Shown piece after piece: positions 9,126 through 17,025 of a stretch of DNA of 64,000 nucleotides. Source of the DNA: Spongiibacter thalassae (GTDB lineage: Bacteria; Pseudomonadota; Gammaproteobacteria; Pseudomonadales; Spongiibacteraceae). How positions within the stretch are numbered: position 1 is the first letter of the stretch; each line of letters opens with the position of its first letter. Position numbers and translations under genes: made by a program. A model generated the notes under the pieces. That model was not told the DNA's origin. It searched no databases and saw only the letters and a list, made by a program, of their open reading frames with translations. Location: NCBI RefSeq assembly GCF_012272835.1, contig NZ_JAAWWK010000002.1:897451-961450 (forward strand), written 5' to 3'.

Positions 9126-9557
9126 TTATTTTTTCTCGCTGCCGGGTGAGGGTGAATCCGAGTTGTTGGCCCTGGCGTCGGCGTGTTGACGGTAGATCGC
9201 CAGGTCCTTGCCGACCAATTCCAGGCACAGCGCCAGCACGGCGGCATCGTCAATAAAGCCGGCTATCGGAACGATGTCCGGTATCGCATCCATCGGAATA
9301 AAGATATAAAGCAAGGCCGTGCTGACAGCCCCCAGTGACCACCAGGGAATTTCCCGATACTCGCCGCGAACGTAATCCTGAAGCAGGTTGAACAGTGTCG
9401 AAACCTGGGCAAGATAGGGGGCTAGCTGCCCGCTGTTGATGACCTTTTCCATGATCTTGCTGCGCTTTTCGAGGGTTGATTCCAGGGTCTCGGAATCGCT
9501 GTTCTCTGCGCCCTTATCAAGAATTTTTCTGGCCTTTCGTTGCGAAAAATACTTCAT
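9126..9557 (-). CDS. YkvA-family (DUF1232) protein
   Basis: This 143-aa protein has the short YkvA domain: LLYIFIPMDAIPDIVPIAGFIDDAAVLAL at about residues 82-110, where P-x-D-x-I-P-D and the hydrophobic run are diagnostic. The function of this family is unknown; the hydrophobic stretch suggests membrane association. The first 70 residues are charged and helical. A GAGG ribosome site precedes the ATG at 9557. The 200 bases upstream (9558-9757) hold no gene I can support. Confidence 0.85.
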   Translation of the reverse strand: MKYFSQRKARKILDKGAENSDSETLESTLEKRSKIMEKVINSGQLAPYLAQVSTLFNLLQDYVRGEYREIPWWSLGAVSTALLYIFIPMDAIPDIVPIAGFIDDAAVLALCLELVGKDLAIYRQHADARANNSDSPSPGSEKK

Positions 9558-9757
9558 GCTTTACCTCGGCACCGCCTCAGTGACATCGATGAATCCAAAT
9601 CTGCTGGCCCGCGCTGTACGCTCACGGCGAATTGGCTGTGATAGGTCGATCTGCATTGACTTCGACAGTGGCTGGCGCAACATTATCCATCGGGCGTAAT
9701 GATTTAACGATATATGCTCACCGAATTGTGTCGCATGGGCAATAGGTGATAACCCCA

Positions 9758-11470
9758 TTACCCTGGCAGCGACTGTACCAGTGCCGGTAATTCTCCCTTC
9801 AATACCTTGCCGCTGGGGCTGCGAGGCAACGGAGAGGTCAGTGCCACGATCTGTGTCGGACGTTTGTAGGCGGCCAGCTGAGCGAGCAGCTCATTGTGCA
9901 ATACCTCTGGGTTAATCGGCTCCCCGGTTTGAGTGCGATAGGCCAGCGCGACGCATTCCCCCAACAACGGGTCGGGCAGGGCAAAGGCAGCACACTCAAC
10001 AATGTCAGGGTGCTGGCTGACGTGGGCTTCGATCTCAGCCGGGTGAATATTCTCGCCGCCGCGAATAATCATATCCTTGGCGCGATCGGTGACAAATACA
10101 AAACCTGAGTGGTCGATGTATCCGATATCCCCCGTCGCCAGCCAGCCCCCGGCGTCGAGTATGGGCTTGCCCCCGTTTTGGTCCCAGTAAACGCGGCTGT
10201 TACACACCGAGCGGAGATGTATTTCACCCTGCTGACCGACTGGCAGCTCGTCGCCTTCTGTGTTGCAGGTTTTAAATTCCACCAGCGGTGACAGGGTGCC
10301 CGCCGAGCCCGGTTTGCTGTCAAAGGCGATCCCTACGCAGCTGCTGCCAATGGCATTGCTTTCGGTCATGCCGTATCCCGTGCCGGTGTAGGATTGGGCA
10401 AAGGTGTCGCCGATAAGTTGTCGCACCCGCTCAGGGCAGGCTGCGCCACCACTGCCTATGGAAAACAGGCTGGCAATGCGTTGTGGTTCGCAGCGGGGGT
10501 GTTGCAGCAGGTCGATCAACATTGACGGAGCTGCGCTGAAAATGGTGATTTTTTCCTGCTCGATCAGGGTAAGGGCCTGCTCGGCCCGCCACTTGTACAT
10601 CATGACCATCCGCCGGCCACCACGCAGGTGCAGCAAGAATGACGCGTAGCAGCCGGAGACATGGAACAGGGGCACTGCAAGCAGGGCGGTGGGCCTGTCG
10701 CCGCAACTGAGAATGGTGTCCAGCGCGTCGGGGTTCGCCATGATGCCGAGCACGGCTTGATACTCGAAACTGAAAATGGCCTGAATGATATTGCGGTGGC
10801 TGGAAACCACCCCCTTGGGCCGACCACTGGTGCCGGAGCTGTACATAATCTGCACCGGATCGTCGCTGTGGCAGTGCCAGGGGGTGGGCATGGCGTGGCC
10901 GATATGGCGAGCAATCACCGTTTCATACCGCATGGCGTCGGCGACGTCGGCCCGGGCGACGATGGCCCGACAGCCGATGTCGGTGAGCACGCCGTTGATA
11001 AGGGCATAGCGGGGGCCATCGCACACCACCAGACCGGGAGCGCTGTCGTGTAGCACATACTGCAGGTCATCGGCGCTACCCCAGCTGTTCAGCGGAACCA
11101 CTATCGCACCCAGTGAGACGACCGCCGCGTAGACCTCCAGCCACTCCGGCGTGTTGCGCATGGCGATGGCAACCCGCTGACCCTGCTGCAGGCCAAAATC
11201 AGTGACCAGCCCGTGGGCGAGGGCGTCTACCCGCTGAAAGTATTCGCAGAAGCTGCGCCGTTGTTTTTCGCCGTTGGCGTCGACATAGCACAGGCACTCG
11301 CTGTCACCGTGGGCACGGGCGACATCAAGCAGGCCGCGCATGGTGTCGGGGGTTTGGGCGAACTGTCGGTAGTGCTGGCCGTCAACGGTCACCGCCGCGA
11401 ATTCATAGGGGGAGTCGGGGGCGCAAAGGCCTTGTTCTGCGTCGCTCAAGGGCCTGCCAATCGCTGTCAT
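9758..11470 (-). CDS. class I AMP-dependent acyl-CoA synthetase/ligase
   Basis: This 570-aa enzyme belongs to the adenylate-forming superfamily that activates a carboxylic acid as acyl-AMP, then acyl-CoA. Visible motifs are the P-loop YSSGTSGRPKG at 210-220, the aromatic TGYGMTES motif, the hinge region ATGDIGYID...RAKDMIIRGGENI, and catalytic Lys about 555 in PSGKVLKG. It starts 9 bases after the NTF2-like gene, so the two form an operon. The acid substrate (fatty, aromatic or terpenoid) cannot be decided from sequence. Confidence 0.88.
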   Translation of the reverse strand: MTAIGRPLSDAEQGLCAPDSPYEFAAVTVDGQHYRQFAQTPDTMRGLLDVARAHGDSECLCYVDANGEKQRRSFCEYFQRVDALAHGLVTDFGLQQGQRVAIAMRNTPEWLEVYAAVVSLGAIVVPLNSWGSADDLQYVLHDSAPGLVVCDGPRYALINGVLTDIGCRAIVARADVADAMRYETVIARHIGHAMPTPWHCHSDDPVQIMYSSGTSGRPKGVVSSHRNIIQAIFSFEYQAVLGIMANPDALDTILSCGDRPTALLAVPLFHVSGCYASFLLHLRGGRRMVMMYKWRAEQALTLIEQEKITIFSAAPSMLIDLLQHPRCEPQRIASLFSIGSGGAACPERVRQLIGDTFAQSYTGTGYGMTESNAIGSSCVGIAFDSKPGSAGTLSPLVEFKTCNTEGDELPVGQQGEIHLRSVCNSRVYWDQNGGKPILDAGGWLATGDIGYIDHSGFVFVTDRAKDMIIRGGENIHPAEIEAHVSQHPDIVECAAFALPDPLLGECVALAYRTQTGEPINPEVLHNELLAQLAAYKRPTQIVALTSPLPRSPSGKVLKGELPALVQSLPG

Positions 11471-11479
11471 AATGTGTGC

Positions 11480-11977
11480 TCACTGTTGGCTGAACATGGA
11501 GTGGGTGAAACCGAGGGTGTCGGGTATCGGGCTGTTTACCGTTTCCATAATGCGGTCATATTCTGTGTGGCAGAGCAGCCACTCGCCGTTTTCCAGACGA
11601 TATTTGTCGTTATAGATTGCCGTGCCAAACAGCACCCAGTTTTGCTCTCGATTAAACACCAGGTCTTGCAGATACCACTTGCCTTCGGCTTGCCCGTCGT
11701 CCAGCAGGGTAATTTCCGGGTGGTGGCAATTGTGCATGGTGAGCACAGAGGGTGAATCCATATGGCCCCGTAAACCCTCAATCAATACGTCTGCACCGTC
11801 GTAGCTGTATTTTCCGCCGTCGTAGCGCGCACTGCAGTCGTCGCTCAGGGTCGTTCTCAATAGTGCCCAGTCGTGGCAATCCACGGCGCGCAAATAGCGA
11901 TACTTGAGCGATTTAATAGCCTCTATGGCCAAGAGCTGTGCAACGGGGTCTTTGGGCATGGTGTTGTCCTGGGTCAT
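11480..11977 (-). CDS. NTF2-like/SnoaL-like family protein
   Basis: This 165-aa protein matches the SnoaL-like branch of the NTF2 fold: IKSLKYRYLRAVDCHDWALLRTTLSDDC near the N-terminus and HNCHHPEITLLDDGQAEGKWYLQD in the middle. Members include dehydratases and isomerases of polyketide or steroid-type substrates and small subunits of ring dioxygenases. Directly upstream of an acyl-CoA ligase, a lyase or isomerase acting on the ligase substrate is plausible, but that is inference. A second Met (residue 7) could also be the start. Confidence 0.75.
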   Translation of the reverse strand: MTQDNTMPKDPVAQLLAIEAIKSLKYRYLRAVDCHDWALLRTTLSDDCSARYDGGKYSYDGADVLIEGLRGHMDSPSVLTMHNCHHPEITLLDDGQAEGKWYLQDLVFNREQNWVLFGTAIYNDKYRLENGEWLLCHTEYDRIMETVNSPIPDTLGFTHSMFSQQ

Positions 11978-12142
11978 GTTGTTGGTTGTTATTGGTGCTG
12001 GCTTGCGGCTAAGGATGCAAACCCAGTTTAGGGGCGCGCAGATTTTCCGGCCATGCTCTGTATGGATGAAGTACTGCGCCAGGTCGCGCCACCTTTGTTA
12101 TGCTTGCGGGCTTTTTTACCTGGCATTTCTCAGAGGGGCGTT

Positions 12143-12913
12143 ATGCGCATTATTACTGCCAACACCAATGGCATTCGGTCGGCGGCTCGCAAGGGCTTTT
12201 TCACCTGGTTGGCAGAGCAGAACGCCGATGTCGTCTGTATTCAGGAAACCAAGGCGCAAACCGAGCAATTAACTGACCCGGTGTTCCATCCTGAGGGTTA
12301 TGTGGCGATTTTTAGTGACGCTGTGAAAAAGGGCTACAGCGGTACAGCCATGTACTGCAGGACACCGCCGAAGTCGGTGACCACACGGCTGGGCTGGGAT
12401 CCTCTGGACAGCGAAGGGCGCTATATTCGGGCAGACTTTGACGCGGTGAGCGTGATCTCGATGTATATGCCATCAGGTTCCAGCGGCGAGGCCGCACAGG
12501 CAAAGAAAGACAGCTTTCTCGACAATATCTATCCCCATTTTGTCGAGCTGAAAGCGGCCGGGCGGGAGCTGGTGATTTGCGCCGACTGGAATATCTGCCA
12601 CCGGGAAATTGATTTGAAAAACTGGCGGGCAAACCGGAAAAATTCAGGATTTTTGCCCCATGAGCGGGCCTGGCTGGACAAGCTCTATAACGAGGCCGGC
12701 TTTGTGGATGCCTTTCGAGAGATTAATCAGGAGGCGATCTACACCTGGTGGTCGAACCGGGGGCAGGCCTATGCCAATAACGTGGGGTGGCGCCTCGATT
12801 ATCAGGTGATTACGCCGGGGCTGGTGCCGTTGATTCGGGATGCCTGGGTGTATCGCGACGAGAAATTTTCCGATCACGCTCCGTTTATCATGGACTACGA
12901 CGTCTCGCTTTGA
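12143..12913 (+). CDS. xthA: exodeoxyribonuclease III
   Basis: This 256-aa enzyme belongs to the ExoIII/AP-endonuclease family, which cuts at abasic sites and degrades DNA from 3' ends during base excision repair. Motifs include TANTNGIRSA, CIQETKAQ (metal-binding Glu), CADWNICHREID and SDHAPFI near the end (catalytic His). ATG 12143 follows an AGAGGGG ribosome site; the frame is open upstream but the extra residues are unlike the family. The 165 bases before it hold no other gene. Confidence 0.92.
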   Translation: MRIITANTNGIRSAARKGFFTWLAEQNADVVCIQETKAQTEQLTDPVFHPEGYVAIFSDAVKKGYSGTAMYCRTPPKSVTTRLGWDPLDSEGRYIRADFDAVSVISMYMPSGSSGEAAQAKKDSFLDNIYPHFVELKAAGRELVICADWNICHREIDLKNWRANRKNSGFLPHERAWLDKLYNEAGFVDAFREINQEAIYTWWSNRGQAYANNVGWRLDYQVITPGLVPLIRDAWVYRDEKFSDHAPFIMDYDVSL

Positions 12914-12996
12914 AAACGGTGCTTGTGTACTATGAGCATCGCTTCTCCATGGCGCGACACCGGTCTCGCCCGCTATTAATTGATTAAGGAAACACG

Positions 12997-13332
12997 ATGA
13001 GCTTTTTTATATCTCAGGCCCACGCCCAAGCTGCACCTGCTGGCGCGCCCCCTGGTGGTGAAATGTTCCAGATCGGCCTGTTGGTGCTGATGTTTGGCCT
13101 GTTTTACTTTATTGCTATTCGCCCCCAGCGCAAGCGTCAGAAAGAGCACGCGGCAATGGTTGCGGCCCTGGCCAAAGGTGATGAAGTCGTGACCAGCAGT
13201 GGGATTCTGGGCAAGGTGACGAAAATTGACGACGACTACGTGGTGTTGAGCGTAGCCGATAACGTCGAGTTGAAATTCCAGCGTGTGGCCATTCACGCAG
13301 TGCTGCCAAAGGGCACGTTAAAGGCTATCTGA
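12997..13332 (+). CDS. yajC: preprotein translocase subunit YajC
   Basis: This 111-aa protein follows the YajC pattern: MSFFIS at the N-terminus, one membrane segment (about residues 25-43) ending in the basic RPQRKRQKEH, then KGDEVVTSSGILGKVTKI and a C-terminal VLPKGTLKAI. YajC associates with SecDF at the translocon. An AAGGA site precedes the ATG. Normally yajC sits between tgt and secD. Here it is flanked by xthA and a PLP enzyme, with no secDF in the window. Confidence 0.93.
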   Translation: MSFFISQAHAQAAPAGAPPGGEMFQIGLLVLMFGLFYFIAIRPQRKRQKEHAAMVAALAKGDEVVTSSGILGKVTKIDDDYVVLSVADNVELKFQRVAIHAVLPKGTLKAI

Positions 13333-13413
13333 TGGGGTTGCCGGCGGGCAGCTTGCTCGCCGGGCCCTTCGCAAGTGCCCGTTTGATTCAACACATTTGC
13401 ACAGGTATCGCCC

Positions 13414-14424
13414 ATGAAAGATCCCCGCCAAATCGATGTGCCACGCCTGTCGCTGGCACAGCTCCCTACGCCATTACAGCCTCTCAATCGCCTTCACGAT
13501 AAAATCGGCGGCCCGAAAATCTGGGTCAAGCGCGATGATCTGACCGGCTGCACCTTGTCGGGTAACAAAATTCGCAAACTCGAGTTCAGTCTCGCCCAGG
13601 CTCAGGCCGAGGGCTGCGAGGTGGTGATTACCTGTGGCGGTCTACAGTCCAATCACTGCCGTGCCACAGCATTGTTGTGCGCCCAGTTGGGCCTGAAGTG
13701 CCACTTGCTGCTGCGCGGCGAAACCGCCGAAGCCGACGGCAATTATCTACTCGACCAATTGGCCGGGGCGACCATCAGTTGCTACCCCAGCGTGCGTTAC
13801 CAACAGGAGCTGACGGCGCTGTTGCAACAGTGGCAGGAGCACTACCACAACACCGGGCGCAAGGCCTTTGTGATTCCCACCGGCGCCTCCGACGCGATTG
13901 GCGTGTGGGGCTACTTCCACGCCAGCAAGGAATTGGCCGATGACTGCGAGGGAGCGAATATTCGCCCTCGGCACGTTGTCTGTGCGACGGGCTCCGGCGG
14001 CACCCAGGCGGGGCTGACGGCGGGCTGTCACTACTACCTGCCCGAAACCAGAGTGTGGGGGGTTAATGTCTGCGATGACGAGGCCTGGTTTATGCATAAG
14101 GTTAACCAGGACATTGCTGACTGGCAGCAGCGTTATCAATTGCAGTCGCCGGCGGGTGAGGGCTATTCGGTGAATGTGATCGACGGGTATGTCGGCCCCG
14201 GCTACGCGGTGGCAGAAGAGTGTATCTTTCGTACGATCGCGGAGCTGGCGGCGACGGAAGGACTGGTGCTGGATCCGGTCTATACCGGAAAAGCCTTTTA
14301 CGCGCTGCTACAGGAATTGCGCGCCGGACGCTTCGGCGATTCCGGCGACATCGTATTTATGCACACAGGGGGAATATTCGGCGTCTTTCCCCAGCGTCGC
14401 GGGTTTCACAACCTGAACCTCTGA
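13414..14424 (+). CDS. D-cysteine desulfhydrase-like PLP enzyme (ACC deaminase family)
   Basis: This 336-aa fold type II PLP enzyme carries the PLP lysine at Lys52 in SGNKIRKLE and the nearby GGLQSNHCRA. In true ACC deaminase, a Glu after Tyr (YEGKS) and a Leu before Gly (HLGG) are needed for ring opening. Here the positions read VYTGKA (289-294) and HTGG (317-320), the pattern of D-cysteine desulfhydrases, which release sulfide, pyruvate and ammonia. It lies 51 bases before an alanine/glycine symporter on the same strand. Other D-amino acids remain possible substrates. Confidence 0.82.
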   Translation: MKDPRQIDVPRLSLAQLPTPLQPLNRLHDKIGGPKIWVKRDDLTGCTLSGNKIRKLEFSLAQAQAEGCEVVITCGGLQSNHCRATALLCAQLGLKCHLLLRGETAEADGNYLLDQLAGATISCYPSVRYQQELTALLQQWQEHYHNTGRKAFVIPTGASDAIGVWGYFHASKELADDCEGANIRPRHVVCATGSGGTQAGLTAGCHYYLPETRVWGVNVCDDEAWFMHKVNQDIADWQQRYQLQSPAGEGYSVNVIDGYVGPGYAVAEECIFRTIAELAATEGLVLDPVYTGKAFYALLQELRAGRFGDSGDIVFMHTGGIFGVFPQRRGFHNLNL

Positions 14425-14475
14425 GCCTCTGGCGGCGGTTGAAGCGCCGCCGATATGACATAAGGAACTTCGCCC

Positions 14476-15828
14476 ATGGAAACCGTCAAGACCGTCATTG
14501 CCGCTGTGAATGGCCTGGTGTGGGGGTGGCCGATGCTGGTGCTGATACTCGGCACCGGTGCCTACCTGAGTATTGGTCTGCGGCTGTTGCCCTTGCGCCG
14601 TATTCCCGCTGCCTTTGGTCTACTGTTTCGCGGGCGTAAACCCTCGGGGCAGAGCGGTGAGATTACCGCCTTTCAGGCGTTGATGACGTCGCTGTCGGCA
14701 ACGATCGGCACGGGTAATATCGCCGGGGTTGCTACGGCGATTGCGCTGGGTGGGCCGGGGGCACTGTTCTGGATGTGGTGCACCGCCCTGGTGGGGATGG
14801 CGACCAAATATGCCGAGGCGGTCTGCGCAGTGGAGTTTCGCGAGAAGGACAGCGCCGGCAACTACTGCGGTGGCCCGATGTACTACATCAAGAACGGTCT
14901 GAGCCAGCGCTGGCATTGGCTGGCCGCCTGTTTTGCGTTTTTCGGTGTGTTTGCCGGGTTTGGAATAGGGAATACCGTGCAGGCCAACTCGGTCGCCCAG
15001 GCATTGAACAGTACGTTTGCCCTGCCGGTGGGGATTACCGGCGCCGCGCTCTGTGTGATCGTGGGGCTGGTGGTATTGGGAGGTGTTAAACGCATTGCCA
15101 GCGTCGCCGGTTATCTGGTGCCGATTATGGCAGTGTCTTATATGGGGCTGGGGCTGCTGGTGTTGTGCCTCAACCTGACCGAGGTGCCCGCGGCCATCGC
15201 GCTGGTTATCGATTCGGCGTTTAACGGCACGGCGGCGGTGGGTGGTTTTGCCGGTGCGGGTATTGTCGCGGCGATTCGCTTTGGTGTCGCCCGGGGAATT
15301 TTCTCCAATGAGGCGGGCCTGGGTAGCGCGCCCATCGCCCACGCCGCTGCACAGACCAATAACTCGGTACGCCAGGGCCTGGTCGCCATGCTGGGCACCT
15401 TTATCGATACTATTCTGGTCTGTACCGTCACCGGACTGGTGATTGTGGTGTCGGGGGAATGGCAAACCGGGGCGAGTGGTGCGGCCCTGTCGGCGGCTTC
15501 CTTTGACGCTCTGATTGGTGGGGGAGACATCATTGTGGCGGTGGGGCTGACGGTGTTTGCCTTCACCACCATGCTTGGCTGGTCGTACTACGGCGAACGG
15601 TGCACGGTATATTTTTTCGGCCCCCGGGCGGTGCCGCTATTTCGGCTGGCCTGGGTGTTGGCAATTCCGCTGGGCGCTGTGGCGGAGTTGAATTTTATCT
15701 GGCTGTTGGCCGATACACTCAACGCCCTGATGGCACTGCCTAACCTGATCGCCTTGCTGTTGCTAAGCCCGGTGATCTTCCGCTTGTCGGCGACCCGGTT
15801 GCAGGACGCTCTCGACGATCAGTCGTAA
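14476..15828 (+). CDS. alanine/glycine:cation symporter (AGCS family)
   Basis: This 450-aa inner-membrane protein has about ten or eleven hydrophobic segments and the AGCS signatures: SATIGTGNIAGVATAIALGGPGALFWMW near residues 75-102, and GIFSNEAGLGSAPIAHAAA in the middle. Family members use sodium (or protons) to import alanine, glycine or D-alanine. An AAGGA site precedes the ATG. Upstream is the D-cysteine desulfhydrase-like gene and, convergent downstream, alanine racemase, so a D/L-amino acid link is plausible. Confidence 0.92.
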   Translation: METVKTVIAAVNGLVWGWPMLVLILGTGAYLSIGLRLLPLRRIPAAFGLLFRGRKPSGQSGEITAFQALMTSLSATIGTGNIAGVATAIALGGPGALFWMWCTALVGMATKYAEAVCAVEFREKDSAGNYCGGPMYYIKNGLSQRWHWLAACFAFFGVFAGFGIGNTVQANSVAQALNSTFALPVGITGAALCVIVGLVVLGGVKRIASVAGYLVPIMAVSYMGLGLLVLCLNLTEVPAAIALVIDSAFNGTAAVGGFAGAGIVAAIRFGVARGIFSNEAGLGSAPIAHAAAQTNNSVRQGLVAMLGTFIDTILVCTVTGLVIVVSGEWQTGASGAALSAASFDALIGGGDIIVAVGLTVFAFTTMLGWSYYGERCTVYFFGPRAVPLFRLAWVLAIPLGAVAELNFIWLLADTLNALMALPNLIALLLLSPVIFRLSATRLQDALDDQS

Positions 15829-15864
15829 TTGCCCGGCAGAATTCGGGGAATGTTGTGGCTTAAA

Positions 15865-15883
15865 GGGCCGTACTCACCGGCCC
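15865..15883. terminator. weak hairpin between convergent genes
   Basis: GGGCCG (15865-15870) pairs with CGGCCC (15878-15883) around a seven-base loop, in the 111-base gap between the symporter and alr stops. There is no U-tract on either strand, so terminator function is only suggested by position. Confidence 0.3.
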
Positions 15884-15939
15884 CACTCGTCGGTTCTGTT
15901 TGCGCGGCGACTTACAGACGCTGACTTAAAGGCCCTGTC

Positions 15940-17025
15940 TTACAAACCCTTGGGGTAGCAACGTGCTACCCGGCGTGTCACCCGGGTAAACAGTTCATAG
16001 CTTATGGTCTCGCAGTGCTCTGCCACTTCGTTGGCGCTGAGTTGGTTTCCCCAGAGCTCAACCTCGTCCCCGGTGCTGACGCCATCAATATCGGAGACGT
16101 CGATGGTGAGCAGATCCATTGATACCCTGCCTGCCAGACGCGCCCGTTGGCCGCGCACGACGACCGGCGTGCCGTCGGGGGCGTGTCGGGGGTAGCCATC
16201 GGCATAACCGGCGGCTACCGTTGCGATGCGGCAGGGTTGATTGGCCCGCCAGCGACGGTTGTATCCTACGCCATCACCGGTGACCACTTCCTTCACTGCG
16301 ATAACTCGACTCTTGAACTGCATCACTGCCTGCAGCTTTTGGGCGTCGGGCAGGCTGCCAGTGGGGTCGTCGCCATAGAGCATAATTCCCGGACGGACCC
16401 AGTCAAGGTGGCTTTGGGGGTGGGCGATAATCGCGGCGGAGTTGGCCGCGCTGAGCGGCGCTTCACCCAGACTGGCGCTGGTGGTGGTCAGCAATTTGCA
16501 TTGCTCGCGGGTAGTGTTTTCATTGAGGTTGTCGGCGTCGCTGAAATGGCCCATATGGGTGATGCTCGCCACACTCGGTGCGAGGTTCAACAAGCGGTGG
16601 GCCGCGCTGAAATCCACCGGATGCATGCCCAGCCGATTCATTCCAATATTCAGTTTTAGCCAGACTCTGACGGGGGCTGGCAGGGGCAGGGCGGCAAGTA
16701 ACTCGGCGTCTTCAAGTCGGTGGATCACCACATCGAATCGCTGCGTCGAGCAGATGTGCAAAATCTCGGCGTCCAGCAGCGTGCCGAGCAACAGTATGCG
16801 CGCATCGGCCTGGCTGCGGCGCAGAGCAATGGCTTCTTCTATGCGGGCGGCGCCAAACCCCTGTACTCGCCCGGCCAGCACCTCGGCAACCCAATCGGCG
16901 CCGTGCCCGTAGCCATCGGCCTTAAGCATCGCTAAGATAGCGGATTGCGGTGCCAGCGCACGAACCTGAGCAAGGTTGTGCTGCAATGCTGCCGCGTCAA
17001 ACTCCAACCATGTTGTATTATGCAA
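15940..17025 (-). CDS. alr: alanine racemase
   Basis: This 361-aa PLP enzyme interconverts L- and D-alanine for peptidoglycan. The PLP lysine lies in AMLKADGYGHG near the N-terminus; the catalytic Tyr region reads VGYNRRW, and VRPGIMLYG and RVSMDLLTIDV are conserved. I place the start at TTG 17025, which is preceded by AGGAG ten bases upstream and gives a family-length N-terminus. The frame is open to 17088, adding 21 residues of no obvious merit. The start region overlaps the 5' end of the divergent protease gene by a few bases. Confidence 0.9.
   Translation of the reverse strand: MHNTTWLEFDAAALQHNLAQVRALAPQSAILAMLKADGYGHGADWVAEVLAGRVQGFGAARIEEAIALRRSQADARILLLGTLLDAEILHICSTQRFDVVIHRLEDAELLAALPLPAPVRVWLKLNIGMNRLGMHPVDFSAAHRLLNLAPSVASITHMGHFSDADNLNENTTREQCKLLTTTSASLGEAPLSAANSAAIIAHPQSHLDWVRPGIMLYGDDPTGSLPDAQKLQAVMQFKSRVIAVKEVVTGDGVGYNRRWRANQPCRIATVAAGYADGYPRHAPDGTPVVVRGQRARLAGRVSMDLLTIDVSDIDGVSTGDEVELWGNQLSANEVAEHCETISYELFTRVTRRVARCYPKGL

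Noticed and set aside
13414-14424. Annotation as ACC deaminase
   Set aside because: The two residues needed for cyclopropane ring opening are both Thr here, so the D-cysteine desulfhydrase branch fits better.
14620-15465. 281-codon antisense frame under the alanine/glycine symporter
   Set aside because: It is rich in His, Gln and Gly from reversed hydrophobic codons, a typical shadow.
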